Shown here piece after piece: positions 11,047 to 22,348 of a stretch of 64,000 bases of DNA (positions are counted from its first letter, which is position 1; each line of letters opens with the position of its first letter). The DNA comes from Riptortus pedestris (Eukaryota; Arthropoda; Insecta; Hemiptera; Alydidae). The stretch is taken from positions 121,896,501-121,960,500 of the forward strand of contig CM032230.1 in the NCBI GenBank assembly GCA_019009955.1. The letters are read 5' to 3'. The notes under the pieces are model-generated. The model was given only the letters and a program-made list of their open reading frames with translations. It searched no databases and had not been told where the DNA came from. The position numbers and the translations under genes were made by a program.

Positions 11047-14000
11047 TTAAGAGTTCTCTTCTTTCAGTTCTTTCAAATACTTTTCTTTCTCAATATTTGC
11101 TTTCTCTTGATATTTGTTCTTCTCTGACTCACTCAATGCTTTCCATCTTTTCCCTAGCTCTTGGAGAATCTGTAAAATTTAAGTTAAAAGTTATAAATAA
11201 GCAAAACCAAAGTCAAGAACACAATAATCAAAACCATAAATAAAGTCTGTCACACAGGGGCTGCATAAACTAAGAGATTTCCCATGGGAAGATTTAGAAT
11301 AAATAAATCTACATACTGGTAACCGTGAATGTTAATGGTATAAATGCAAACGGTAATAAGAAATCATTCAGTCAATTTACAAGTTAATCATATCTACAAT
11401 AGAAAGCATCTGAATTTTAAACAAACGGGACAGCGAACTTCACAGCGTTGAATAGACAAAATACTTCTAGACCGGAAACATGAACAATTAATGAAATATA
11501 TCTTAGTAAACATATTAATTTCATTGAAAACTATTTACTATAGCTAGTGGAGTAATTTGAAATGTATCAGAATAATTATTATCTCAATCCCTCAGATTTT
11601 AGTAATCTAAGAACAAAAGGGGGGGGGGGTAAACAGAACATATTTGTGTGTATCTCCTTTAATAAAGCTTTGTTGAAAACAATCTTTGGTATTTAACCGT
11701 GTAATGAAGTGGTTCATGGTATAACAGCTTCTTAATATGACACTAGTAGGGGTGGGGGTTTACTGAAAGCGTAAAACTATAAAATCCAAATATCTCGGTT
11801 AATAATTATTATAAGGAATATATATATATATATATATATATAGAATAATATTTATAGTAAATTTAATTTACAATAAGATTGTTTCCATACAATTTTTCGA
11901 TCTGACGTATAGTAACAGAGATATTTTAAAATTCCTCCCCTCTAAATCCCCCTAGTCCGATTTCAGCCATTAATGAACTTAATCTTTATTTTTACATCAA
12001 ACAACTAAATATCGAGTTTAGTAATGATTAAACCATAATTGCAACTGAGAGAGTGGTAACAGACAAATATATAAATATATATATATATATATTTTCCTTT
12101 GCACATTACCCATGCACAAAGGGCGTTTATTTGCTACATGTACCATACTATTACAGTATATAACATGTATGTTCATAATACATAGTGTTTTGAACAAGAA
12201 ATGTTCATAAATTTGTTCTTGAAGTTAATAAAAGAAATAAATTAAACAGAAAAATAAAAAAAATAAACGAAAAAGAAAAAAAAATGAAAAACAAAAAAAG
12301 ATAAATAAAAAACGTACATAATGAAAGAACAAACAAAGTAATAAAAATTAGTACGCATAATCGTAAATTCGAAACAATCCAATAACATGTTAATTTCACT
12401 TCATTAAGAAAGTTATGCCACTTATTCTATTGCATTATTCTTGATGTAGGCGTTTAAAAGAAAGAAAAAAGAAAAAAAAAAAAATTTAAGGAAGACTTAA
12501 ATTATTATTCTTTAAGTAAGATGTTTAAGATGTCTGTTGTTTCTATTAATGCTTTAGAAAAATGCCTAAATACTAATGGGTATTTTTTAAACAAATACTT
12601 TGGATTTATTGGCCACTGGTCATTGTTTTTGATAAGTGTTTGTTGGAGTGTGTTTCGTAACTGTGTAGTCAGCGTGCAAGTATAGATGAGGTGTTCTATA
12701 GTCTGTTCACTCGTTCTGTTACAGGGGCAGTTTTTGTCATTTAGTATTTTGAATCTATGTAAGTAAGATTTAGTAGTTCCGTGTCCAGTGAGTACTTGTG
12801 TGGAGTAAAAGTCAGTAGCAGTACAGGTGTTGAGGTATTCCTCAATATTTGGGATGAATGTTTTTAAATGCTTTCCTTTCTCTGTTTTGTCCCATCGCTC
12901 CTGCCACTGTTTTATTGTGTCCGCGCGTAACGTGTATTGTAGACTTTGTTTTGTTATGTTGGAGTATGTTATGGGAATGTTTTGGTCCTTGGATGCATTT
13001 TTTGCAATTTTGTCAACTAATTCGTTTTCGTAAAGTCCGGCATGTCCTTTGACCCAAGTCAAATATATTTTTGTATTGTTGTTTTGAATGTCTATAATTA
13101 GTTGCCTACTGTGTTCTGTCAATGGGTCATGTATGTCTGTATTCATTAGTTTTTGTATTCTTACCTTGCTGTCTGTGTTTATAGTTACTTCTGTAATTTG
13201 TTTATTATTTAGTTTTACGTATTCGAGTGCGTTCATTAATGCAAGCGCTTCAGCTTGGTTGTTTGTACATAAAGGTCCTAGTCGGTATTTAAGTACGTCA
13301 GTGAGTATATTCTTATGAAAGACAATAAAAGCGCATCCTACATATTTTTTTTCCTTGCTTCCGTCTGTGTAGATTTGAAATTCTGTTGTGTGAGTTGGAG
13401 TCAGTTCTATGTGTGGGTGTATAGCAGGATGTGTCCATTTTGAGTAGTGTAAGGGTTTTTCAATGTCGGATGAGTTAATGTTTTGTATATGTGTGTTTTC
13501 ATGTAGTAATAAATATTGTGTTTTTTGTTGATTTGCAAGTAATGAGATGGGTGTAATTCTCGCCAGAACACAGGCAGCTTCATATGAAATTGTTCTAAAT
13601 CCCTTTATTATCTTCAAAGCCATCAGTCTTTGAACTCTCTCCATTTTCCTTAAATTGTATTGCCGCTGTAAACCTTCATGCCAAGCAGTGATGGCGTAAG
13701 TCATTGCAGGTTGTATTGCTGCAGTGTATATAGTCCGTAATGTGTCTGTTTGTAGTCCCCAAGTCAGTTTTGTTGCTATTGAAAGTAGGTTTATATGTTT
13801 CAATAGTTTTGTTTCAAGATGTTGAATGTGGGCGTTCCAAGTTAGTTTACTGTCAAAAATTATTCCCAAGTATTTAATTGTGTTTGCTTTAGTAAGTGTT
13901 TGTCCTTGTAACCTGATGTCAAATGATAGAGTAGTCCTTGATCTGCTAAATACTGTGTAGGATGATTTGTCTGTATTGAATTTCAATTTGTTTTTATGAG

Positions 14001-17000
14001 CCCATTGTTCAGTAACGTCTAGAATTGTGTTAATTATGGTCTGTGTCTGTCCAGGAATCTTTGATTTTACCAAAATTATAATATCATCTGCGAATGCATA
14101 GATAGTGGCGTGTTTCATATTAATTAAATATAATAATTCATCAATAATAAGGTTCCATAAAAGTGGAGAACAACTTGAACCTTGAGGTGTTCCTATTGTT
14201 TGAGCTTTAGTGATCATTAAATTGGGTGTCATGAAAGAGGTTTGGCGATTAGTAAAATATGAGAAGATAAGTTTATATAAATTTTTAGGACATTTCTTTA
14301 TTAGGAGAGAGTTGAGGATAGAAGGCCACCACGCATTATCAAATGCACCCTTAATGTCAAGTGAAATAAGAACAACATGTTGTTTTTGAGTAAGTACAGT
14401 TTTAATAAAATTAAGTGTTTCATGTATTGCATCTGAAGAACATTTTTGAGGAGTGAAGCCGAATTGATTTCTGTGCAAAAGGTTGTTTGTGTATAGGTAG
14501 TGTGATAGACGTTGATTAATGATTCTTTCGAGGATTTTTCCTCCAGTTGTGATTAAACTTATGGGTCGTACTGAAGAAAAGTCGTCTTTTTCTTTGCCTG
14601 GTTTAGGAATAAATATTAACTTTGATATTTTCCATTGTTGTGGGAAATAGCCTAAATCGAAACATCTTTTGCAAATATTTTGAGTGAATTTAGGTAAAAT
14701 AAAATAAACGTTTTTGAAAATTTCAGCAGAAATGCCATCTATTCCAGGAGTTTTCTTACTGTTTAATGACTTAATTATTTTGTCTAGTTCTTGAGTTGTA
14801 AGTGGTAAGTCGTTATTAGAGTTAGGTTCGTTAAGTACGTTATTTCTCAATGTTTTGTGATAGTCATTATCTGTCGTCTTATCGTCAGTTCCAATATGTT
14901 TATTCAGTAAAAACGAGTATGTTTCTGTTATCGACGTAGTATAGAGTCCATCATCTTTTCTTAAAGAACTTAGCGATAGCGTTGACCTAAGTTTCCCGAA
15001 AGCAAATTTGTACGGCCATGTCCAGGGGTTCTTAGGATCTATGTTAGAGCAGAATTCGTTCCATGATTGTTTTCTCTTTTGTTTTAATTTTTGTTGATAA
15101 ACGTGTCTTGTTTCAAGATAAGTCACTCTTCGCTGTGCCCTTAGTTCATCGTCAACAGTTCTTTGGTATATTCGTCTAGTTTTGTTAGTCTGTTTTCTTA
15201 GTTGAGTCAGCTCATTATCCCACCAAGGTAATGATCTTGCTGTATTGTTAGTCTGGTATCTATTTTTGATTTTTAATGTGTTTATTACAGGTTTTCTTCA
15301 AAACTTTTTGAAATCTGTTAAGAGTGTGTGTCATGGGTATATATGTAGTCAGTAAGAAATATGTCCCGGTTGTCAGTGGTACACTTAAAATTTTTACGAA
15401 TTTCAGCCATTAGACCGTTTTTAAATTTTTCCCAGCCAGCGTCTTTAGCAATGTAAGTGGTATATTTAGAGACGTTTTTAGTTGGTGAGTCAATAATTTT
15501 AATGTAATATGTTAAAGTTAAATGGTCCGAAAAATTATCATGGTTATGGATTTTCCAATCAGTAACAAGTGTTTTCAACTTCGTGTTGGTGAGTGTTAAG
15601 TCTACGTTGCTAGTTTCTCTTGTTACGTCAAAAGTAGGAAGTCCAATGTCTCTGTTAATAAGTGCTAAATTATTTAAGATAATAAAATTCTCAAATTTCC
15701 GTCCTCGTTGGTTGTATAATTTATCGTGCCATAGTCTGCTTCTACTGTTACTGTCAAGTCCAATTAAAATATATTCATTGTGGAAGTGCGAAAGTACATT
15801 TTCTAATTTATTTAAATCAATTTCTATATTTTGGTCACTCGGTAAATATGCGCTAATAATTATTGCGTTGAAAGATTTATATTTAACCTGTAAGGTAGTC
15901 ATGTCTTTGTCAGAGTATTTTGGTAATAACAGTCCGTCTATATTGTTATTAGTCAAGACAATTGCTGCTCGAGCTTCATTATCATTACCGGAATATAGCC
16001 TATATTTGGTACCCGATTAAATATTACTAATCCCTTTTAAATAAGGTTCCTGTAATATTAATATGTCAATATTCTTCCTAGATAAATATTCTTTTAAAAA
16101 TAAGTCCGATTTTTTTACAATGCTTCATATTTAGCTGTAAGAGCGAAATGTGTTAGCAGATTTCCCTTAAGGGAAATCAGCTATTGAGGTTGTACTCATG
16201 ACGGAATTTTCGACATTTTTCTTCAAATGTCCATCGATCCTACCTAGTAGATGACGAAAATGAGGTCCGTTCAAAACTGTATATATATATATCTATATAT
16301 TTGTCTGTTACCGCTCTAGCGGTCGCAATTTTTGTTTAATCCTTACCAAACTTCATATTTAAGCGTTTTATGTAAAAAGAAAGATCAAGTTCGTTAACGG
16401 CTGAAATCGGACCAGTGGGAGGGGGGGGGGTTTAGAGGGGAGGATTTTCGAAATATCTCCGTTACTATACGTCGGATCGAAAAATTATACAGAATCAATC
16501 TTATTACAAATTAAATTTACTATAAATATTATTATATACATTTATTCTCTATCTTGAATATTAACCGAGATATTTGCATTTTTCAGTTTTCACCAAACCG
16601 CCACTTCTACTCATGTTACGTAAACAATACTCTGATACATAATAAATCACATTATTGGAAGTTTAAATACCAAAAATTGTATTCAAGAGACCTTTATTAT
16701 ACGAGATACATGCAAATATGCACTGGTGACTCCCCCCCCCATCTTAAAGTTTTGGACTACTAAAATTTTATTGATTGAGATAACAATTATTCTGACTCAT
16801 TATTAATTACAGTACTAGATATAGCAAATAGTTCTCAATAAAATTAATGTGTTATATTCTGATATATTTCAGTAATTGTTTTTCTTTCCGGTGTGTGGCG
16901 GGACTCGTTTGTTTACATTTCTAACCTAACGCTTCCTGTCGGCAGGCTATTGAAATTGGATGAAACATTTCTTATTTCCGTTTGTATTTATTCACGGTGT

Positions 17001-20000
17001 TGTGTTAGCAGTATGTATATTTATCTATTACTAAACTTCACGAGGGAAATCTGCTTAGTTTACGCAGCCCCTGCGTGACGGACTTTTTTCCTGTTGAGCT
17101 ACTTGCCATTAAGTTTATTTATAAGTTGATGTTGAAGAACGTATTCCTTATCATATAGGTTAACCATATTATTTCATGAGCACAAATTGTTTGTATATTC
17201 TGAAATAGGTTATGTTTATAAGATAACAACAATAATCTGTTGACTAAAATTTTAAACGTTTGTAGGTTATTGGTGTTATGTGAATGAAATGTTCCATGAA
17301 TAATGTAATTAGTGAATAATGAGAGGGTGCATTTGAAGCAGCAATAAATAAAGTTATGAATAACAATTTTCTTTGTCTTTACAAGTAAGATCATTAGTAT
17401 TCGGTATTTTCTTGTAGCCTAATAATTGCATTAGAATAAGATGGGCATAACTTACTCAATGTCGAATGGGTTGTCATCACTTTCTGATGTGGTTTACAGT
17501 GAGGTTCTGTGAGGACTGTAAGTACTTAGAAATAATCTTGTGTGATGCAGTAAATCCAATGAGCTTTAATAACTACAATATTTCTCAACAGATATTTTTA
17601 CACTAATGTTTTAAACCAAGCAAGAACCTATTGTTGTTTGCTTGTTGTTGGATTTTATAGTTGTAACTTTACCCTTTACATAATTTTTAAATAAGCATTA
17701 ATAGAGTTGTCTTTCATTGTTTTTTGAATGAGTGTTCCTACCTATTTATACAAGAAATCCTTTATTTAAAATGCATTTGCATTCCTACTACTTTTTTGTT
17801 TTTATTTTCAGTTTTTACATAGTTTAACAGACCATGTCTTAAAGACAATCAATTTTTAGAAAATTATAAATATTGTTACTGTGGAACAACATCAAATTGT
17901 TTCATATCAACAATAGGCCACAGAACAAGGTATTCTCAGCTCAATTGTTATTCCAATTATTTTTAAAATGCTCCTTAGTTAATATTCTTAGTAAATATAA
18001 CTAACCACTCGTAATAATTTGATTTATACAAGCTAATATTACATTTGTGTTATGTACACAATGCATGCCAAATAAATGTTGTATTCATTAGCCGATAAGG
18101 GATATGGAAACAACTGCTTAAACCATATGAAGTGTAGCAGACTGGACTAGTAGCAAATTGTTACTTACATTTCTTTTGAGGAAATAAAATGGTCTATTAA
18201 TTAAGTTTTATACCTGAGTAGCAGTAAGCGCTGGATTGGAACTCTTTATTTCTTCTCTCATATCAGAACAGAACATTATATATGGTCCTGGAGGCCTTTT
18301 CTTCCTATTGGGGTCTTTAGTGTTCACCTTTATATCAGTAAAGAAATAATTAAAATTAAATGAAGAAAATAAAGTAAATGGTAAATGATTTTCATACAAA
18401 GCTTCTTCTAATAAATATATTTCTTACAAATGGAAATAGATTAGCCCAAATGAAAAAGTAGGTCTAAATTCGTTTGGTTACCTAGAACCTTGAGTTCATG
18501 CAGGCCTGAGTAATATTATAAATAAGCATTGCACTGAACCCAATCCTCCCAAAAAAAGTCTGTCACGCAGGGGCTGCATAAACTAAGCAGATTTCCCATG
18601 TGAAGTTTAGCAATAGAGAAATCTGCATACTGGTAACACAACACCACAATGAGTAAATACAAATGGAAATGAGAAATATTTCTGTTAATTTTAATAAATT
18701 CCCAACTGGAACGGCTTCTGAATTGTAAGAATAATTTATATTTTAATAACTCAAATTTTAATAGTTAAAGAACTAAAGAAGGGGGGGGGCGGACGAACAG
18801 AACGTATTTGCATAAATCTCACAAAGTAATGAAGGTAAGGTAAGGTTAGAAGAGGCTTCCACCAGATCGAAGTTACGAAAGCGGCCGAACTAATCCGAAC
18901 GATACCCGACCACGTTCCCACAGACTTCATAAAAATGCAAATATCTCTGTTAATATTCAAGATAGAGAAAAAATGTATATAACAATAAAATTAAAAATTT
19001 GCAATAAGATTGGTTCTATACAATTTTTCGATCCGATGGATAATAACGGAGATATTTTGAATTTTTAAAAATCCCCCCCTCCCTCTGGTCCGATTTCAGC
19101 CATTAACGAACTTGATCTGTCTTTTTACATAAAACGGTTAAATATCGAGTTTCGAAATGATCAAACAAAAATTGCGACCACTAGAGCGATAAAAGACAAA
19201 TATAAATATATATATAATTTTGAACGGACCTCATTTTCGTCATCTCCTGGGCAGGATCGATGGACATTTGAAGAAATTTTTCGAAAATCGAGTCATGAGT
19301 ACGACCTAAATAGCTGATTTCCCTGAAGGGAAATCTGCAAATTGTTTCTTTTTACCCTATGGAAATACTCTATTGTGACTACTATGCTAAGCGCGTTTCA
19401 GTAATATTATTGGACATAGAAAGATTTTCCAGTGACATTTTACGTTGTACAGCATGAAGTGAGAACACAAATTAGTCAATATTTTAATTTTCAACTTATT
19501 ATTATTATACTCTTGTAACTGAAATTGATTTCTGTTTTTAAAAATTAGGGTAACTCTTGGAATGTCACCTTCTAGATGAACCAATTGCTGGGTCACTCCT
19601 GTGCACATGAAATGGGAAGAGATAAATTAGGTACAAAATTAATTCTTAAAATGAATAACCTTGTTTTTATTCTAGTAATACTTTTAAATTCCAAGGAATA
19701 ATAATTATTTATTTTATGCGATCAAGTGGGTTTCATTCGCCGATTTCATCTAATTTTACTAGATTCCATTAAGAAGTAGAGAGTGGGTTATCAAAAGGAA
19801 ACTGGGGATATTTTATCCCCTTCTCAAGCATGAATGGTTGGTTTTTTTACTTTGAGTAGGAAAAGCTTAAGATTTTAAGAGTTAAATAAACACATTAGTC
19901 ATTAAGAATGCAGCATAACAACGTTGAGGGAAACCCTAGTCATGGGTTTGATTCCTGAAATGAATATGTCCCCAGAATATTCTTTAGACCCATACTGTCA

Positions 20001-20866
20001 AGAAAAGGTGGGGCAACCAATAGAGTGACTCCATGCGATTAGCTATAGGAGCATAAGTGAAGTAGATAATTTATTAAATAAAAAAAATATATCAATAGAG
20101 TTAAATTATATATAGCCTATATATACAACTTTATAACTTCCATATATATATATTATACAACTTTATCCATCATACCATCTGATTAAAGAGTTACAAAAAA
20201 TATGTTAGACAAAGTCATTTTTCAGAAATGTTTTTGCACTTAGCCCTAAAACACTGCTCAGGTCTATGTTTCTATCAGAAAAGAGAGAAAAGAACACATG
20301 AAACAAAGCAAAATACTTAACTTGAATTAAGTGAGTTCAAAGTATGAAATAATTTTTACAAACACATTTAAATAATCATATAGTACATACAATTGCATGT
20401 TTGCTGCATATGAGAATAAATTAAGTAGGTTTTGATATACATCAGAAGACTATATGTTTCTCTCAGGGAGAAGATATTAAGAGAAAAATAAGTGAGAATG
20501 GTTCTCAGCTCCAGTTTGTTAGTTTTTACTTTCAATCTTCATCTCAATCAGTCTTTGAGACAATAAATTTACAAAAAAAAGAGAAAACTATACAAAAATA
20601 TGAGGCTACTTTATATTTTAAAAAGAGTTTACCCTTTTGCCCCTTGATCGAGTGGATTGCTCTTTTTCAACTTTCTTCTTCTTAGAGTTTGATTCATCCT
20701 TAGAGCCCAGCTTTTCGCTCTCAGACATTTCAGCCCATTTCACCTCGCAGGTTTTGACAAATGCACCATAGTCACCCTTTTTGTCAGTTTTCTCCCAAGA
20801 AGTTTTGATAAACTGGCCTAAGGGAGTTTGATCATTTACTTCAGTTGGAGCTTTGCGTTTTACCAT
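11047..20866 (-). CDS. HMGB-like protein, 156 aa, three coding exons
   Basis: HMGB proteins bend DNA in chromatin. Coding exons on the minus strand are 20633-20866, 18214-18327 and 11047-11169. Both junctions are phase 0 with GT/AG sites. The ATG has A at -3 and G at +4. Residues 15-53 resemble the second half of an HMG A box (FVKTCEVKWAEMSESEK) but lack a normal helix I. Residues 54-78 are a Lys/Arg/Ser-rich linker. Residues 82-152 form a full B box: DPNRKKRPPGPYIMFCSDMR, then ELGKRWKALSESEKNKYQEK. Unlike vertebrate HMGB1/2 there is no long acidic tail; the protein ends KELKEENS. An acceptor at 20889-20890 only 22 nt before the ATG shows a separate 5' UTR exon. The introns are long and host a LINE and three helentron-like copies. 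The family is clear; the exact orthologue is not. Confidence 0.85.
11242..12092 (-). mobile_element. Helentron-like element, truncated at its microsatellite
   Basis: Read on the minus strand it ends with the family hairpin; on the plus strand this is AAAGTCTGTCACACAGGGGC then TAAACTAAGAGATTTCCCAT. A G run near 11620 and a (TA)n near 11820 follow, then the TCCGATTTCAGCCATTAA block and the terminal (TA)n at 12068-12092. The left arm with the palindrome is missing; the LINE starts there instead. Confidence 0.6.
12505..15126 (-). CDS. LINE reverse transcriptase-RNase H, intact 873-codon frame
   Basis: The protein copies LINE RNA into DNA at the target. RT motifs: TPGIDGISAEIFKN near 126-139, RPISLITTGGKILERIINQR near 187-206, LDIKGAFD with Asp257 and Asp263, GTPQGSSCSPLLWN near 312-325 and FADD at 345-348. 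The RNase H domain follows with the full acidic set: TDGS Asp588, NNQAEALAL Glu626, NTDSK Asp652 and NELVDKIAK Asp705. The C-terminal motif CPCNRTSEQTIEHLIYTC is the Cys/His motif common in R1/I elements. No stop or frameshift interrupts it. The frame extends upstream as PWWDNELTQLRKQ (about 15220) to a stop near 15295, so the true ORF2 start is missing. 12505-15126 is a minimal span; its first codon is GTG, not ATG. Confidence 0.85.
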   Translation of the reverse strand: MTYLETRHVYQQKLKQKRKQSWNEFCSNIDPKNPWTWPYKFAFGKLRSTLSLSSLRKDDGLYTTSITETYSFLLNKHIGTDDKTTDNDYHKTLRNNVLNEPNSNNDLPLTTQELDKIIKSLNSKKTPGIDGISAEIFKNVYFILPKFTQNICKRCFDLGYFPQQWKISKLIFIPKPGKEKDDFSSVRPISLITTGGKILERIINQRLSHYLYTNNLLHRNQFGFTPQKCSSDAIHETLNFIKTVLTQKQHVVLISLDIKGAFDNAWWPSILNSLLIKKCPKNLYKLIFSYFTNRQTSFMTPNLMITKAQTIGTPQGSSCSPLLWNLIIDELLYLINMKHATIYAFADDIIILVKSKIPGQTQTIINTILDVTEQWAHKNKLKFNTDKSSYTVFSRSRTTLSFDIRLQGQTLTKANTIKYLGIIFDSKLTWNAHIQHLETKLLKHINLLSIATKLTWGLQTDTLRTIYTAAIQPAMTYAITAWHEGLQRQYNLRKMERVQRLMALKIIKGFRTISYEAACVLARITPISLLANQQKTQYLLLHENTHIQNINSSDIEKPLHYSKWTHPAIHPHIELTPTHTTEFQIYTDGSKEKKYVGCAFIVFHKNILTDVLKYRLGPLCTNNQAEALALMNALEYVKLNNKQITEVTINTDSKVRIQKLMNTDIHDPLTEHSRQLIIDIQNNNTKIYLTWVKGHAGLYENELVDKIAKNASKDQNIPITYSNITKQSLQYTLRADTIKQWQERWDKTEKGKHLKTFIPNIEEYLNTCTATDFYSTQVLTGHGTTKSYLHRFKILNDKNCPCNRTSEQTIEHLIYTCTLTTQLRNTLQQTLIKNNDQWPINPKYLFKKYPLVFRHFSKALIETTDILNILLKE
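15318..16150 (-). pseudogene. LINE AP-type endonuclease, frameshifted
   Basis: This domain nicks target DNA for reverse transcription. Visible motifs: NIDILILQEPYLKGI (catalytic Glu), LIGLDSNSRSRLWHD, SNVDLTLT and DNFSDHLTLTYY with the terminal SDH. A stop (ISNI then TAA) lies near 16020, a shift lies near 16110, and further breaks separate it from the RT frame between 15290 and 15330. The element therefore could not express a joined endonuclease-RT protein from this copy. Confidence 0.75.
16155..17089 (+). mobile_element. Helentron-like element, near-complete reference copy
   Basis: This is the clearest full-length copy, about 935 bp. It opens AGCAGATTTCCC inside the perfect 20-bp palindrome GATTTCCCTTAAGGGAAATC. 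It continues through TATTGAGGTTGTACTCATGA, a short (TA)n, CTCTAGCGGTCGCAATTTTT, a G run, ATTAACCGAGATATTTGCAT and a C run near 16732-16740. It ends GGGAAATCTGCTTAGTTTAC, hairpin ACGCAGCCCCTGCGT, GACGGACTTTTTT. The terminal blocks AGCAGATTTCCC and GGGAAATCTGCT are inverted copies. No ORF is present, so it must be nonautonomous. Confidence 0.7.
17090..18213. other. HMG intron 2, unexplained part
   Basis: AT-rich intronic DNA between a helentron-like copy and HMG exon 2. A 91-codon minus-strand frame (17119-17394) is low-complexity and resembles nothing known to me. No repeat of the families above is recognised. Confidence 0.4.
18551..19338 (-). mobile_element. Helentron-like element
   Basis: On the plus strand it runs from AAAAAAAGTCTGTCACGCAG (hairpin end) to AGCTGATTTCCCTGAAGGGA and AATCTGC (palindrome end). 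It has the G run near 18781, a divergent GC-richer patch (18829-18920, GGTAAGGTAAGGTTAGAAGA) not seen in other copies, the TCCGATTTCAGCCATTAACG block and a short (TA)n. It lies in HMG intron 1, left part. Confidence 0.7.
19880..20085 (+). repeat. tRNA-derived SINE, strongly diverged
   Basis: The order of family blocks is kept: an AACCCTAG... ATGGGTTTGATTCCTG B-box region, then ACCCATACTGTCAAGAAAAG, GTGGGGCAACC, and an ATTAGCTATAGGAGCATAAG 3' part. There are many mismatches, so it is an old copy. It lies in HMG intron 1. Confidence 0.45.
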
Positions 20867-20888
20867 GATGGATATTTATAAATATGAC

Positions 20889-21696
20889 CTGAAAAAAAAG
20901 AAAGTTTTATATAAATTGAGGTTGAAGAGATAATATGGTAGTATTAAATCTGTGTAAAACATACAAATAGAAGGGCAATTCAAAATACCTATTTTTGTCC
21001 TAAGATATTAAAGTACTGGAAAAATAGGTCTACATCAAACTCAATGTTTCCTTAAACTAAGACTCTAATGATGAAAACAATTTTTTATGGAGTTTTTCAG
21101 TGGGAGAATATTTAACCCAGTAATTTTGTTAGATAAATATTGGAGGGTTAAATTTTTAAGGAGCAGCATTTGACAATTATGAAAAATAGGTAGCTTTAAT
21201 AGAAGTCAACTGATTTATATTGAACAATAAAAATCAGTTGAAGCTAGTGTGGTTACCCGAACTCCAATCAGCAGAACGCAATGGATTCAACACTGATGAA
21301 TTGATACTCATTATTCTCATGTTTCCCACATCACACCATATTTCTGCCACTCAGAACAACTAGTTCTGGATCTCGGAAGTTCAGACCAACAAGACTTCCT
21401 GTTCGTAAATTAGCACTTCAGAATTTCTGAAAGGCCTCAAATGCACTAGTGGAATCAATGAGCTACCAGTACTCCATTAGTACTGAGCTGTGATATACCT
21501 CCCAAATATTTCATTGATGGACTAGTATGGGACATGAACCTTTGGCCACTTCTGTGAGTTCTTTGAAGTATCTTATAATAAGGCATTCATGACTTAAACC
21601 ACTGATAGTCTCATTCTTTATTAATAGAGGATATTTAGGATGTTCCAAAATTTTATGTATTGAATATAAAATTGAATAATAATAATAATTTTACCC
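20889..21696. other. Sequence upstream of the HMG coding exon 1
   Basis: On the HMG strand this is the intron between the coding exon and a 5' UTR exon, because 20889-20890 is a good AG acceptor after a long pyrimidine run. The interval 21240-21650 is less AT-rich, but no exon, repeat family or structure is recognised. Confidence 0.4.
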
Positions 21697-22230
21697 CAGT
21701 TTTTACTGAGTATAAACCTACCCAATAATATTATTGGAAAAAGATAAAGTTGTAAATATGTATTGGGACGAAGCGATGATAACTGACCATACTGTGCATC
21801 ATAACAAACCGGATATTCTCATTATTGACAAGATCAATAAGACTGCTGATATTATTGACATTGCAGTACCCAATGATGAGAATATTCGAAAATCCTATGC
21901 CAAAAAGATAAGAAAATATCAAGAATTGGCTATTGAGCTCAAAAAAGTATACAAACTGAAATCTGCCATAATCACGCCTATTATAGTTAGTTCAAACGGA
22001 CTCATGCCAAAAACGACAATAGCAGGCACCAAGAATTTAAATCTACCAACAACAATTATAAAAAAGCACAGCAAGGGGTACTTCTTGATACTGCCAGCAT
22101 TGATCAAAAATGTTTAAATTCCCCTTAACATGTCACAATCACAAACTCCATTTCGGTTGGATTTTCCCCCCGATATGGATTTTATTCCAGGTTTTACTGT
22201 GTATAAACCTCCCATAATAATAATAAAAAA
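21697..22230 (+). mobile_element. LINE 3' fragment with restriction-like endonuclease domain
   Basis: A 127-codon frame at 21734-22117 reads YWDEAMITDHTVHHNKPDIL, then DIIDIAVPNDENIR and ARKYQEL-like text ending ITPIIVSSNGLMPK. This pattern (NxPDIxLxD...IDIAVP) is the C-terminal restriction-like endonuclease region found after the RT in R2/R4-type LINEs of arthropods. A 3' tail motif TTTTACTGTGTATAAACCTC plus (ATA)n follows at 22190-22225. A second copy of the same tail (TTTTTACTGAGTATAAACCT) lies just upstream at 21697-21730. The copy is 5'-truncated and holds no RT. Confidence 0.55.
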
Positions 22231-22348
22231 TATATGTTCGAGTGGATTTCTATTGAATCAAAGTATATTACTGTGAAGACACTTGGCTGTCACATCACCA
22301 GAGACAAATAAAAAAAATAACACTACTATTAAGTCTCTAATTGTGACA

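Larger units (their letters stand above)
12093..16154 (-). mobile_element. Non-LTR retrotransposon (R1/I-type LINE), 5'-truncated
   Basis: About 4 kb on the minus strand contain an AP-type endonuclease, a reverse transcriptase and an RNase H domain, in that order. The 5' side stops within the start of the endonuclease domain (ISLLQLNMKHC near 16150), so ORF1 and the 5' UTR are absent. The 3' side ends at a (TA)n tract shared with a helentron-like copy. Endonuclease plus RT plus RNase H plus a terminal Cys/His motif is typical of the R1 and I groups. It sits in HMG intron 2 in the gene's own orientation. Confidence 0.85.

Noticed and set aside
12827..13318. Plus-strand ORFs of 64-76 codons
   Set aside because: Antisense shadows of the LINE RNase H region on the minus strand.
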